DNA of 30,791 nucleotides, from the NCBI GenBank assembly GCA_002441125.1, contig DJVI01000012.1:13004-43794 (forward strand), given 5' to 3'. The position numbers and the translations under genes are program-made. The notes under the pieces are model-generated. The model saw only the letters and a list, made by a program, of their open reading frames with translations. It did not search any database and had not been told where the DNA came from. Within the stretch, counting starts at the first letter, position 1; the number at the start of each line of letters is the position of its first letter. This document shows, one piece after another, positions 7,992-16,888 of this stretch. The DNA comes from Caldifarciminota bacterium UBA6260. GTDB taxonomy: Bacteria > Hydrothermota > 32-111.

Positions 7992-10295
7992 TTGGAAAAG
8001 CAGATTCTTGAAAGTGAAGAACTTTTCAGAAAGTCGTTTAAAGAACATAACACTGTTAACCTTTTGGTTGATTCAGATACCGGAGAAATCGTTGATTTCA
8101 ACGATGCTGCTTTACAATTTTATGGTTATACTTACGATGAGATGAAAAAGATGAATATAAACCAGATAAACATACTTCCAGATCGAGAGATAAAGAATAG
8201 GATGAGGGAAGCAAGGGAAAGGAAACAGAACTTTTTCATTTTTAAATATAGATTGAAGGATGGAAGGATAAGGGATGTTGAGGTTTATTCAAGAGGTTTT
8301 GAATATAAAGGGAAACATCTTTTGCATTCTATAATATTTGATGTAACTGAAAAAATTGAGTTTGAAAGAAGGTTAAAAGAATCTGAAGAGAGTTTCAGAC
8401 TTGCAGTTGAAAGTAGTGATGCTGGAATTTTCGATTGGAATATTCAGAATGGAAAGATGATTTTTTCAAAAAGGTTAAAAGATATTCTTGGATATGGAGA
8501 AGATGAAATTGAAATAAGTATATCTGAGTGGGAGAACAGAATACATCCTTCAGATTATGAGAGTGTAATGAAAAATTTGGATATCTATTTTACAGGTATG
8601 GTTGAAAAATATTATTCTGAATACAGGTTGAAAAGAAAGGATGGAGAGTATGTTTGGGTTAGATCAACTGGAAAGATAATCTCTTATACTGATGATGGTA
8701 GACCTTTAAGGATGGTTGGAATAGTAATTGATATCGATTCGATTAAAAAGATTCAGGAAGAGTTGAGAAGGAAGGAAAAATATTATAAGGATCTTTTTGA
8801 ACTTTCCCCCTATGGTATATTCATATTGAAAAATGATATTATTGTTGATTGTAATAAAAAATGTGAGGAAATTTTCTCTTGCAACAAAAAATATATAATT
8901 GGTAAAACCCCTTACGAACTATCCCCCAAAACACAACCTGACGGAGTTATTTCAAAAGAAAAAGCACTTTATTACATAAACAAAGCCCTTGAAGGTGAGA
9001 ATATATCTTTTGACTGGATGCATAGAAGTATAGATGGTAAAGAGTTTGAATGTGAGATAAATTTGGGAATACTTGAAAAGGAAAACAACCTTTTACTCGC
9101 TTTTATAAGGGATGTTAGTGAAAAGGTTAAAAAAGAAAAAGAGATTTTCGATTTGAGGGAGCAACTTTTCAGATCACAAAAACTTGAAACTGTTGGTAAT
9201 TTTGCAGGTGGAATAGCTCACGATTTCAACAATGTTTTAAGTGTAATAATTGCAAACTGTGAGTTACTACTTGAAAGTTTAAAAGAGGAAAAGGACAGAA
9301 AAAATATTGAAACTATTTTAAAAGTTTCTTTGGACGCATCTTCGATTGCAAAAAGGTTGTTACTTTTCGGAAAAGAAAATGCTGGCAAACCGGAAGTTTT
9401 AAATGTTAATAGAGAGATTAAAGATATGGAGATGTTTTTGAAAAAGGTTGTTGGGGAGAACATTGAACTTGTTTACAATTTAGGTGAAGATGTTAAAAAT
9501 ATATTCATGGATAAAGTAAATTTGGAACAGGTAATTTTAAATCTTCTACTTAACTCGAAAGATGCAATAGAAGGTAATGGCAAAGTTGTTATTGAGACGA
9601 TGAGTGTTAATATAGATGATTTGTATGTTAAAAAACATTATGGGGTTGAAAGTGGAGAATATGTGATGTTATCAATATCGGATAATGGTTGCGGTATTGA
9701 AAAGAGTATTATGGATAAAATCTTTGACCCATTCTTCACGACGAAAGGTGAAAAAGGTACAGGTCTTGGACTTTCAGTTGTTTATGGAATAGTTAAAAAT
9801 GGTGGAGGTTTTATAAATGTTTATTCTGAAAAGGGAGTTGGAACAACATTCAAGATATATTTACCTGTTACACACAAAAAGAAAAATGAAACAATTAAAA
9901 AAGAAGAAAATATTGATTTGAACGGATATGGAAAAAAAGTTCTTGTTGTTGAGGATGAAAAAATTTTAAGAGAGGTTATAGAACAAATTCTAACTAACAA
10001 TGGTTATGATGTTACACTTTCAGTTGATGGGGAGGAAGGACTAAAGTGTTTCAAAGAAAAAAATTATGACCTTGTTATAACAGACATGATTATGCCGAAA
10101 ATGAACGGAACAACTCTCTATGAACAGATGAAAAAGATAAGAAGTGATTTCAAAATACTTCTTATGTCAGGTTATTCGAAAAATGGCTTTGAGAACAAAG
10201 ATCTTACAAACATATCTCTACCTTTCATAACGAAACCCTTCAGAACCTATGAATTTCTAAAATTAGTAAAAAAAATAATTGGGGACGGTGCTTGA
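7992..10295 (+). CDS. C-terminal part of the frameshifted hybrid histidine kinase (PAS, HisKA, HATPase, REC)
   Basis: The frame is open from 7806; the nominal TTG start at 7992 has no convincing ribosome site and is probably not a real start. From 7992: PAS domains at about 10-122, 130-255 and 265-375 (the second has the KDGEYVWVRS signature). The HisKA dimerisation/phosphoacceptor helix contains GGIAHDFNN with His410. The HATPase has the N box (NLEQVILNLLLNSKDAI), DNGCGIE, and the FFTTKGEKGTGLGLS lid. A C-terminal receiver (about 645-765) has the acidic pair in VVEDE, phospho-acceptor Asp698 in VITDMIMP and Lys in ITKPF. All catalytic elements are intact, arguing against long-term decay. The HisKA subtype and the attached receiver are typical of phosphorelay hybrids. 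No output domain or cognate regulator is adjacent. Confidence 0.85.
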   Translation: MEKQILESEELFRKSFKEHNTVNLLVDSDTGEIVDFNDAALQFYGYTYDEMKKMNINQINILPDREIKNRMREARERKQNFFIFKYRLKDGRIRDVEVYSRGFEYKGKHLLHSIIFDVTEKIEFERRLKESEESFRLAVESSDAGIFDWNIQNGKMIFSKRLKDILGYGEDEIEISISEWENRIHPSDYESVMKNLDIYFTGMVEKYYSEYRLKRKDGEYVWVRSTGKIISYTDDGRPLRMVGIVIDIDSIKKIQEELRRKEKYYKDLFELSPYGIFILKNDIIVDCNKKCEEIFSCNKKYIIGKTPYELSPKTQPDGVISKEKALYYINKALEGENISFDWMHRSIDGKEFECEINLGILEKENNLLLAFIRDVSEKVKKEKEIFDLREQLFRSQKLETVGNFAGGIAHDFNNVLSVIIANCELLLESLKEEKDRKNIETILKVSLDASSIAKRLLLFGKENAGKPEVLNVNREIKDMEMFLKKVVGENIELVYNLGEDVKNIFMDKVNLEQVILNLLLNSKDAIEGNGKVVIETMSVNIDDLYVKKHYGVESGEYVMLSISDNGCGIEKSIMDKIFDPFFTTKGEKGTGLGLSVVYGIVKNGGGFINVYSEKGVGTTFKIYLPVTHKKKNETIKKEENIDLNGYGKKVLVVEDEKILREVIEQILTNNGYDVTLSVDGEEGLKCFKEKNYDLVITDMIMPKMNGTTLYEQMKKIRSDFKILLMSGYSKNGFENKDLTNISLPFITKPFRTYEFLKLVKKIIGDGA

Positions 10296-10377
10296 CAGTG
10301 TGACATTTTTGATTGAAAAATTGGAATAATTATTTTGATTCATTTTTATAAAGATACCATTTAAAATACCAAAACTT

Positions 10378-10419
10378 TCAATATGAGTTTTAAAAGTTGA
10401 ATAGTATAATCCATATTGA
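10378..10419. promoter_or_regulatory. Inverted repeat overlapping the tRNA promoter (candidate operator)
   Basis: TCAATATG (10378-10385) and CATATTGA (10412-10419) are perfect reverse complements separated by 26 nt. The right arm overlaps the -35 box of the tRNA-Leu promoter. Two direct ATACCA copies lie just upstream (10354-10359 and 10366-10371). These could be protein-binding sites; in AT-rich DNA an 8-bp arm can also arise by chance. Confidence 0.3.
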
Positions 10420-10443
10420 TAAAAGGGATATAATTGTTATAAT
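10416..10443 (+). promoter_or_regulatory. Sigma-70 promoter of tRNA-Leu and the cyclase gene
   Basis: TTGATA (10416-10421), a 16-nt spacer, then TATAAT (10438-10443). Transcription would begin at about 10449-10451, one to three bases before the mature tRNA 5' end at 10452. The precursor would therefore have almost no 5' leader. Confidence 0.7.
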
Positions 10444-10451
10444 ATAAAAAA

Positions 10452-10536
10452 GTCGGAGTGGCGGAATCTGGTAGACGCGTTAGATTCAGGTTCTAATAGG
10501 GGCAACTCTGTGGGGGTTCAAATCCCCCCTTCGACA
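10452..10536 (+). tRNA. tRNA-Leu (anticodon CAG)
   Basis: The cloverleaf folds fully. The acceptor stem is GTCGGAG/CTTCGAC with one G-U pair; the D stem is GCG/CGC. The anticodon stem TTAGA/TCTAA holds loop TTCAGGT, giving anticodon CAG, which reads CUG. A long class-II variable arm with GGGG and CTCT is typical of Leu. The T arm is GGGGG/CCCCC with loop TTCAAAT, and the discriminator is A. The 3' CCA is not encoded, because GAGG follows. The next gene starts 9 nt downstream. Confidence 0.95.
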
Positions 10537-10545
10537 GAGGGTTTT

Positions 10546-13500
10546 ATGGATAATGAAAAAGAATATTTGAAATCTTCATTGGAATCTTTCAAAAAATATC
10601 TTCCCAAAAGAATAGTTGAAAAGATACTTTCAAATCCATACGATGTCAGAGTTGATTCTGAAAGAAGAGTTGTTACAGTGCTTTTCGGTGATATTTCAGG
10701 TTTTACAGCACTATCTGAAAGATTGGACCCTGAGGATGTTATAAAAGTCATAAATAAATATTTCAAAAAGATGGTGAGAATTGTTGATAAGTATGGAGGG
10801 GATGTAGATAAATTTATAGGTGATGCTGTTTTGGTTGTTTTTGGAGCACCTGTTGCTCATTCTGATGATCCTGAAAGAGCAGTTAGGGCTGCCCTTGAGA
10901 TGCAAAAAGAGATGGAAACTATTGAACCTGTCTATGCGAAAGGGGAGTATGTTAAAGTCACAATGCATATAGGAATAAATACTGGAGAGGTAGTAGCACT
11001 CAATATGGGTGTTGATGACAGAATGGAATACACGATAATGGGAGATAATGTTAACTTGACATCAAGACTTGAAGGTGTTGCAAAATCTGGTGAAATAATA
11101 ATATCTGAGAACACTTACAAACATGTAAAAGATGTTTTCGAGTTTGAAAAACTTGAACCTGTCATGGTAAAAGGTAAAAAGGACCCTGTTCAGATTTATA
11201 AGGTGTTATCTTTGAAAAAAGATATTGTAAAAGAAGAGGATCTCAATTTTATTGGTAATGAAGAGATTGTAAAATTACCTGAAAAACTCCTTGAAAGATT
11301 TATTATTCAAAACAAAAATTTTTCTCTATATGTAAAAGGTGATGAAGGTTGTGGAAAAACAAAATATCTGAATATTCTTTATGATAGGTTTGACAGGAAA
11401 AATGTAAAGATTTTTAAACTTAACGGGCAAACCTTCTTTTCAAATATACCTTTCAAAAAATTGAAAGATTTTGTCTCAGAACAACTCAAAATAGATGAAA
11501 CTGATTCAAAAGATAGTATAAAAAACAAGATAGATAATTTTCTTTTGAGTGATGAAAGTGATGGTTTTTATCTCCTTTTCGGTTTAGAGGATTTTGAAGG
11601 TGATCAAAAAGTTTTCGAGACAAAAGTTTTTACAACTTTAAAAAGATTTTTAGAAAAGAATATCGTTTCAGAGAGAACTCTTTTCCTTTTAGATGATTTT
11701 GATCTATTCGATACCCCTTCGAAAAATTTATTTTTAAAACTTTTTAAAAATTTCTTGGAAAGTAACAATTTTTCTGTTGCTTTGAGTTCCAAAGAGAAGA
11801 TTGAATTTGAATTTACAGATGAAGTTCTTTTAGAATCTCTCTCTTATGAGTATTTTAAGCAACTTATATTATCAAAAAGTTCAAAACAAATTAACGGTAA
11901 TGATGTTGAGTTTCTTTTCAAAAGATCGGAAGGTAATCCAAAAAGGTTTGTTGAGATCTTTAAATTTTTGACTGAGAGGAAGTTGTTTTTCGAAAAGGAT
12001 GGAGTGCTATTTATATCGAGTGAAGGGAAAAAAGTAATTCCAGATTCACTGAAATCTGTATTCATATCAAAGATAGACAGTTTGAAAGAGAATGAGAAAA
12101 AACTTATTCAGTACACATCCCTTGTTGGATACAGGTTCAAGAAGAGTGAAATTCTTGAATACTTCGGTTTCCCGCAAAAAGATGTTGATGAGAGTTTTAG
12201 GATTTTTGTTGATAAAGGTTTTTTAGAATTCTTTGATAAAGATACATACTATTTTTCATCTGAACTTTTCTATGATGCTGTTTACAATTCACTATCAATG
12301 GAGAAGAGGAAAGTTTTGCATAAAAATGTTGGTGATTATATTGAAAAAAAATTTGTTGAAAAGAATGAAGAGATATTTAGAAAATTAGCTTTCCATTACT
12401 CAAAGAGTGAAGATCCACAAAAGGGGTCTTACTATCTTGAAAAGGTTGGTGATATCAACTCAAAATATTTTTCCTACATTCAATCAGTTGAGAACTATCA
12501 GGAATCAATAAATTTCCTTGAAAAGGGAAAGATTATTGAAAAGATAATTCCAGTTGTTATTAAACTTGTAAACATATACATTAATCTTGGTTCCTTCAAT
12601 AAAGCTTTAGAAATTTTGAATTCAAAAAGAGAACTCTTTTCAGAAGATGAAAATAGAGAGATAGATTATCTTCTTCTTGAAGGTGTCATTTATGATAGGA
12701 TGGGAGATTATTCAAAATCTGAAGAGATATATACTGAAGCGTTAAGAAAATCTTTGGGAATTAAAAACAAAAAAAGTTTAGCCAAAATTTATAACTCTTT
12801 GGGAATACTTAAATCATTTGAAGGAAAATATGAACAATCTTTAGAATTCTACAATCTGTCGTTGGATCTAAACATTAAGGAAAACAATAAAAAGGATATA
12901 GCATCCATCTATCTTAACATAGGTAAAATATATCTTGAACAGAACAGGTTTGATGAAGCTAAAAAATATTTTGAACTATCTTTCAATGTTTTCAAAGATG
13001 TTGATGAAAGAAGAGGGGAATTGCTTGCTCTTATAAATCTTGGAACAGTTTACGATCTAACAGGTAACTATGAAAAAGCAGAAAAATTTTACACGGATGC
13101 TCTTCAACTTGCAAATCTTGTAAAGGATGAAATTCTCAAAGCGAGAATCGAAAACAATTTAGGGAATATAAAATTTTTAACTGGTGATTATGATGATGCT
13201 ATAAAAATTTATCAGAGAGCATCTTTTATATTAGAAAAGTATGAGGAATTTAAAGGTCTTTCAGAGATATACTCCAATATGGGTGAGATAAATTTTTTTT
13301 TGGGTGAATTTGACCTGTCAAGGGATTATTATGAAAAGAGTTTAAATCTTCTTGAAAAAATATCTTATAGACATTTGAAAACTTACACATCTTTAAACTA
13401 TGCAAACCTTCTATCATTTTTAGGTTATCTTGAAGAGGGTGAAAAAATTATCAACGATAATCGGGATTACATAGAAAAGAATAACCTTATTGATTTTAAA

Positions 13501-14331
13501 ATTATTTCATTGAACATCCTTGCCAAAATAAATGGATTAAAATCTTTTCTTGATAAGGAGACTGAACTTGTTATTGAAGGAATAAACCTTGCCAAAAAAT
13601 ATGGTATTAGGGAACTCGAATACAATCTTAACTCAACATATTTAAAAACACTTATAGAGATGAATCAGCTTAAAGAAGCAAAAGAACTTGCAAAGGATCT
13701 TCTCGATTATGCTGAGAAAAATAACAACGAGATACTTATCGCTGATATATTGGCATCACTTGCTGATATATACATAAGAACTCAAGATATGGAAAACATT
13801 TCAGAGATCTCTTCAAAATCTTTTGAGATATCTCAAAAAACTAAATCCAAACTTTCACTTTTAAGAACATATATTTCCCTTTCAAGATTCTATCTTTTAA
13901 CTGAAGATTTAACGAGTTGTGAGGATGTATTGAAAGAAGCTGAAAAGATATCTGAAAAGATAGGCTCATTGGAACATATACTTATCGTTCATAAAATTTT
14001 TGATGATCTTTACTCAAAGTTAAATAATGATAACCTGAAATATATATCACTTCTTAAAGGTGTTTCCACTGTTGAAAAATATATTTCCCGTGCCGGAGAA
14101 ACCAATAGGGATAACCTTTTATACAAAAGGGGCTTTATAAATTTCTATAAACATCTTTTTGGTATTATGGAAAACCTGTTCGATGTTGATTTTATTAAGA
14201 ATGTTTTAAAAGATTTTGATAAAAAAATTGTTGTTGAAATTTTGAAAGATTTTAATAAAATTGAAAACTGTAAAGATTCTAAAGCGAAAATACTTTTGAA
14301 AGAATTTGAAAAAGATGAAAAAGATATTTAA
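10546..14331 (+). CDS. Class III adenylate cyclase with P-loop NTPase and TPR domains (soluble adenylyl cyclase-like)
   Basis: Predicted cytosolic cAMP-forming signalling protein of 1261 residues. The start is ATG 10546 with Shine-Dalgarno GAGGG directly after the tRNA; an upstream in-frame GTG at 10510 lies inside the tRNA and is rejected. The cyclase domain spans about residues 40-220, with metal aspartates Asp49 (FGDISGFT) and Asp93 (KFIGDAV), Lys89, Thr163 (EYTIMGD), and transition-state Asn170 and Arg174. The Lys/Thr purine pair is characteristic of class IIIb, bicarbonate-responsive cyclases. An AAA/STAND-like ATPase follows, with Walker A GDEGCGKT (265-272) and Walker B FLLDD (380-384). 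About ten TPR-like repeats fill residues 640-1150. Human ADCY10 and cyanobacterial CyaC-type cyclases are the closest known comparisons. The next gene overlaps its 3' end. Catalytic residues look intact. Confidence 0.85.
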   Translation: MDNEKEYLKSSLESFKKYLPKRIVEKILSNPYDVRVDSERRVVTVLFGDISGFTALSERLDPEDVIKVINKYFKKMVRIVDKYGGDVDKFIGDAVLVVFGAPVAHSDDPERAVRAALEMQKEMETIEPVYAKGEYVKVTMHIGINTGEVVALNMGVDDRMEYTIMGDNVNLTSRLEGVAKSGEIIISENTYKHVKDVFEFEKLEPVMVKGKKDPVQIYKVLSLKKDIVKEEDLNFIGNEEIVKLPEKLLERFIIQNKNFSLYVKGDEGCGKTKYLNILYDRFDRKNVKIFKLNGQTFFSNIPFKKLKDFVSEQLKIDETDSKDSIKNKIDNFLLSDESDGFYLLFGLEDFEGDQKVFETKVFTTLKRFLEKNIVSERTLFLLDDFDLFDTPSKNLFLKLFKNFLESNNFSVALSSKEKIEFEFTDEVLLESLSYEYFKQLILSKSSKQINGNDVEFLFKRSEGNPKRFVEIFKFLTERKLFFEKDGVLFISSEGKKVIPDSLKSVFISKIDSLKENEKKLIQYTSLVGYRFKKSEILEYFGFPQKDVDESFRIFVDKGFLEFFDKDTYYFSSELFYDAVYNSLSMEKRKVLHKNVGDYIEKKFVEKNEEIFRKLAFHYSKSEDPQKGSYYLEKVGDINSKYFSYIQSVENYQESINFLEKGKIIEKIIPVVIKLVNIYINLGSFNKALEILNSKRELFSEDENREIDYLLLEGVIYDRMGDYSKSEEIYTEALRKSLGIKNKKSLAKIYNSLGILKSFEGKYEQSLEFYNLSLDLNIKENNKKDIASIYLNIGKIYLEQNRFDEAKKYFELSFNVFKDVDERRGELLALINLGTVYDLTGNYEKAEKFYTDALQLANLVKDEILKARIENNLGNIKFLTGDYDDAIKIYQRASFILEKYEEFKGLSEIYSNMGEINFFLGEFDLSRDYYEKSLNLLEKISYRHLKTYTSLNYANLLSFLGYLEEGEKIINDNRDYIEKNNLIDFKIISLNILAKINGLKSFLDKETELVIEGINLAKKYGIRELEYNLNSTYLKTLIEMNQLKEAKELAKDLLDYAEKNNNEILIADILASLADIYIRTQDMENISEISSKSFEISQKTKSKLSLLRTYISLSRFYLLTEDLTSCEDVLKEAEKISEKIGSLEHILIVHKIFDDLYSKLNNDNLKYISLLKGVSTVEKYISRAGETNRDNLLYKRGFINFYKHLFGIMENLFDVDFIKNVLKDFDKKIVVEILKDFNKIENCKDSKAKILLKEFEKDEKDI

Positions 14332-16888
14332 TTCTAAAATAGTAAAAATCATTTTTATAGTTTTAATAATTTTTGTGGTTTTATACTCTATAAGTTTTGT
14401 CGTTGTAAAAAAATTTTTAACAGAAGATAAGATAAAAAACCTTATATCTCAGAACCTTTCAAAAGCAGGTTTTCTTGTAAAGATAGAAAATCTTTCATAC
14501 AACTTTGGAATTTTTAACACATCGGTTTCCTTGAATGATTTCTGGCTTGAAAATGAAATCTTTTCTTTAAAATCTAAAAATGTCAGGTTGAGTTTTAACC
14601 CTTATAAAGTGATATTCAAAAAAGAGATAGATTTGAAAAGGGTTGATATTTCAGATTTTGAAATTTTTATAAAAAAGGAGAGAAAGGATACTTTAAAAGA
14701 AAAAAATGAAAAAGTTGATGAGAAAAAAGGTGGAATCGAGATATTCTCTAACATATATTTTAAAAATGGTAGTATAGTTTATGACACTTTCAATATAAAA
14801 AATCTGAAAGGTTTTTTAAAATTTTCGTACAACGAAAAGATAGATTTTGAAACCAATCTGAATTTCGATTTCTCATTCAAGGGGAACTATTTAAAGAACA
14901 ATTCTATAATAGCGAAGGGTAATTTGGATTCCAATTTGAATATACAAAAGATAAATGTCAAAAACGAACTTCTTGAGGTTGATGGAAATTTTGAAAAGAA
15001 AGAAGAAGATTTAAAATACTCTTTTAGTTTTAAAACGATTTCACTTGAAAATATCGTTAACCTTTTTTATAAGAACGAAAAGTTTAAAATTCATGGTAAC
15101 ACTTCTGGTATTTTAAGAGGTGAACTATCAATTAAAGATGATTTTAAAAAGCAAATCGATAGTATAATCCAAGAAATGGAATTACAATTTTCTTCTTTTG
15201 CTCTATCTTATGAAAAAGACACTATATATGTTTTTGAAAATTCAATTTTGAACAAACAGAGGGATAAACTTGTTTTCTTTGGAAACATATTGTTTAATAA
15301 AGATACCCTTGACGCCCAAATTACATTATCGCCACAGATGTTTTTAAACGATACAATTGATCTTGTTTTAAATCTTGATGGAATGGACCTAAAAATCTCT
15401 GAAAGGTTTTTGAAGGATAAAAAGATTAAAATCTCAGGTAAATCTAAAATAAGTTTTAAAACTCTATGTGATAAAAAATTTATAACAGATATAGACAGTT
15501 TGGTTTCAAAAAGTTATATAACATTCAATTCATCTACCGTAAGATTTTTTTATGATACTTTGAATTTAATTTTAAAACAGGCAGAAGTTAACTTGGATAA
15601 AGGTATTTTAAAAGGCTTTTCAAAAGTTGAGGAGGATGGATCCTTTGGGACTCTTTCTATTTCTGGAGATTATTTGAAAAAGATTTTTGAAATTTCAACA
15701 CTCTCAACATTCCCTGTTCAAAAATTTTTGAAAGGGTATCAGGGTAATGGAGAGTTGCATGGAAAGATCACTTTAAATCTTAAAGATAATAATAATTACG
15801 GATTTTTGAGTTTAAGGTTGAAAAATCTTAAAGTTCCAAATTTAAGCGACATTTTCACTTTGAATGTTCAGGATGTTAAATTTAAAAATTTTGCTGAGAA
15901 TGTTGAATTGAAAAATATACTCTTAGATGGAAAGAATCTCTCTGGAGTTGTAAAATCTTTGAACTTTAGTTATGGGAAAAATTTGATAAGTTTTTCAGGT
16001 GAAATTTATGCTGAATATTTAAACTATGATTCCCTTTTCGTTCAGCAAAAAAAAGTTGATCAAAAAGAAAAAACAAAACCACCGAAGATAGATGAAAAAC
16101 TTAAGGGTAATTTAAAGGTCACAGTTAAAAGGTTATTTTTCAAAGATGAACTTCTCGAAAATATAGTTATGATTATAAAAGTTGAAAATGGAGTTTTAAC
16201 TGTTGATCCACTAAATTCCAACTTTTTGAAAGGTAACCTTGCCGGTAAGTTCGTATACAATTCGAAAAATAGCGGATACATTAACTCCAATTTTGAAGGT
16301 AAAAATGTATTTCTTGATGATTTTATGAAAAGAAAAAAATATCTCCCATTCGATATAGGTGCAAAAGTAGATTTGAAGTCCAATTTAAATTTCTTTCAGG
16401 ATAAGGTTAAAGAAAGTATTAACGGTAAAATAGATGTTAAAGCAAAAAATGGATGGGTCCATTTCACAGGATTGGTAGAAAAGATCTCCTCTGTTCTAAA
16501 ATTGCCACTCGCTGATACCTTCTATTTTGATGATATGTATGGAGAGTTCGAAATCGATTCACAGAAGGTAAAATTTGAAGATTTCGAAATGGAGAAAAAT
16601 GGACACAACCTACTTTATAGTGGTGTAGTTGATTTTAACAAGAGTATGAATGTAAAGGGAAGGTATACTATTGACATGAGAGTCGCTGATACAGGGCTTC
16701 TTGAAAAGATTCTGAAGATGACGAACTATCCTTCGGATACCATCTATGTTGATTTCGAGATAACAGGCAATTACTCAAAACCTAATATAAATATAAAATA
16801 CAACTCAGTTGGAGAGTATCTTAAAGATAAAACCAATGAATCTGTAAACCAGATGATCGATGATCTAAAAAATATGTTTAAAAGATGA
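14315..16888 (+). CDS. AsmA-like inner-membrane-anchored protein
   Basis: Protein of about 858 residues with one N-terminal membrane helix (residues about 8-33, IVKIIFIVLIIFVVLYSISF) and a long beta-rich periplasmic part. The architecture and the C-terminal region match the AsmA/DUF748-type repeating beta-groove family: FYFDDMYGEFEIDSQKVKFE, then the GHNLLYSGVVDF and GRYTIDMRV strands. These proteins are associated with outer-membrane lipid homeostasis and transport between membranes, consistent with a two-membrane cell. I use ATG 14315, which overlaps the cyclase gene by 17 nt; a TTG nine bases earlier is possible. The overlap suggests translational coupling with the cyclase gene. Its TGA stop abuts the stop of the opposite-strand gene. 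The family call is moderate to good; a specific function is unknown. Confidence 0.7.
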   Translation: MKKIFNSKIVKIIFIVLIIFVVLYSISFVVVKKFLTEDKIKNLISQNLSKAGFLVKIENLSYNFGIFNTSVSLNDFWLENEIFSLKSKNVRLSFNPYKVIFKKEIDLKRVDISDFEIFIKKERKDTLKEKNEKVDEKKGGIEIFSNIYFKNGSIVYDTFNIKNLKGFLKFSYNEKIDFETNLNFDFSFKGNYLKNNSIIAKGNLDSNLNIQKINVKNELLEVDGNFEKKEEDLKYSFSFKTISLENIVNLFYKNEKFKIHGNTSGILRGELSIKDDFKKQIDSIIQEMELQFSSFALSYEKDTIYVFENSILNKQRDKLVFFGNILFNKDTLDAQITLSPQMFLNDTIDLVLNLDGMDLKISERFLKDKKIKISGKSKISFKTLCDKKFITDIDSLVSKSYITFNSSTVRFFYDTLNLILKQAEVNLDKGILKGFSKVEEDGSFGTLSISGDYLKKIFEISTLSTFPVQKFLKGYQGNGELHGKITLNLKDNNNYGFLSLRLKNLKVPNLSDIFTLNVQDVKFKNFAENVELKNILLDGKNLSGVVKSLNFSYGKNLISFSGEIYAEYLNYDSLFVQQKKVDQKEKTKPPKIDEKLKGNLKVTVKRLFFKDELLENIVMIIKVENGVLTVDPLNSNFLKGNLAGKFVYNSKNSGYINSNFEGKNVFLDDFMKRKKYLPFDIGAKVDLKSNLNFFQDKVKESINGKIDVKAKNGWVHFTGLVEKISSVLKLPLADTFYFDDMYGEFEIDSQKVKFEDFEMEKNGHNLLYSGVVDFNKSMNVKGRYTIDMRVADTGLLEKILKMTNYPSDTIYVDFEITGNYSKPNINIKYNSVGEYLKDKTNESVNQMIDDLKNMFKR

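Noticed and set aside
10510..10545. Cyclase start at GTG 10510
   Set aside because: These bases are the T arm and acceptor stem of tRNA-Leu; ATG 10546 has its own GAGGG ribosome site.
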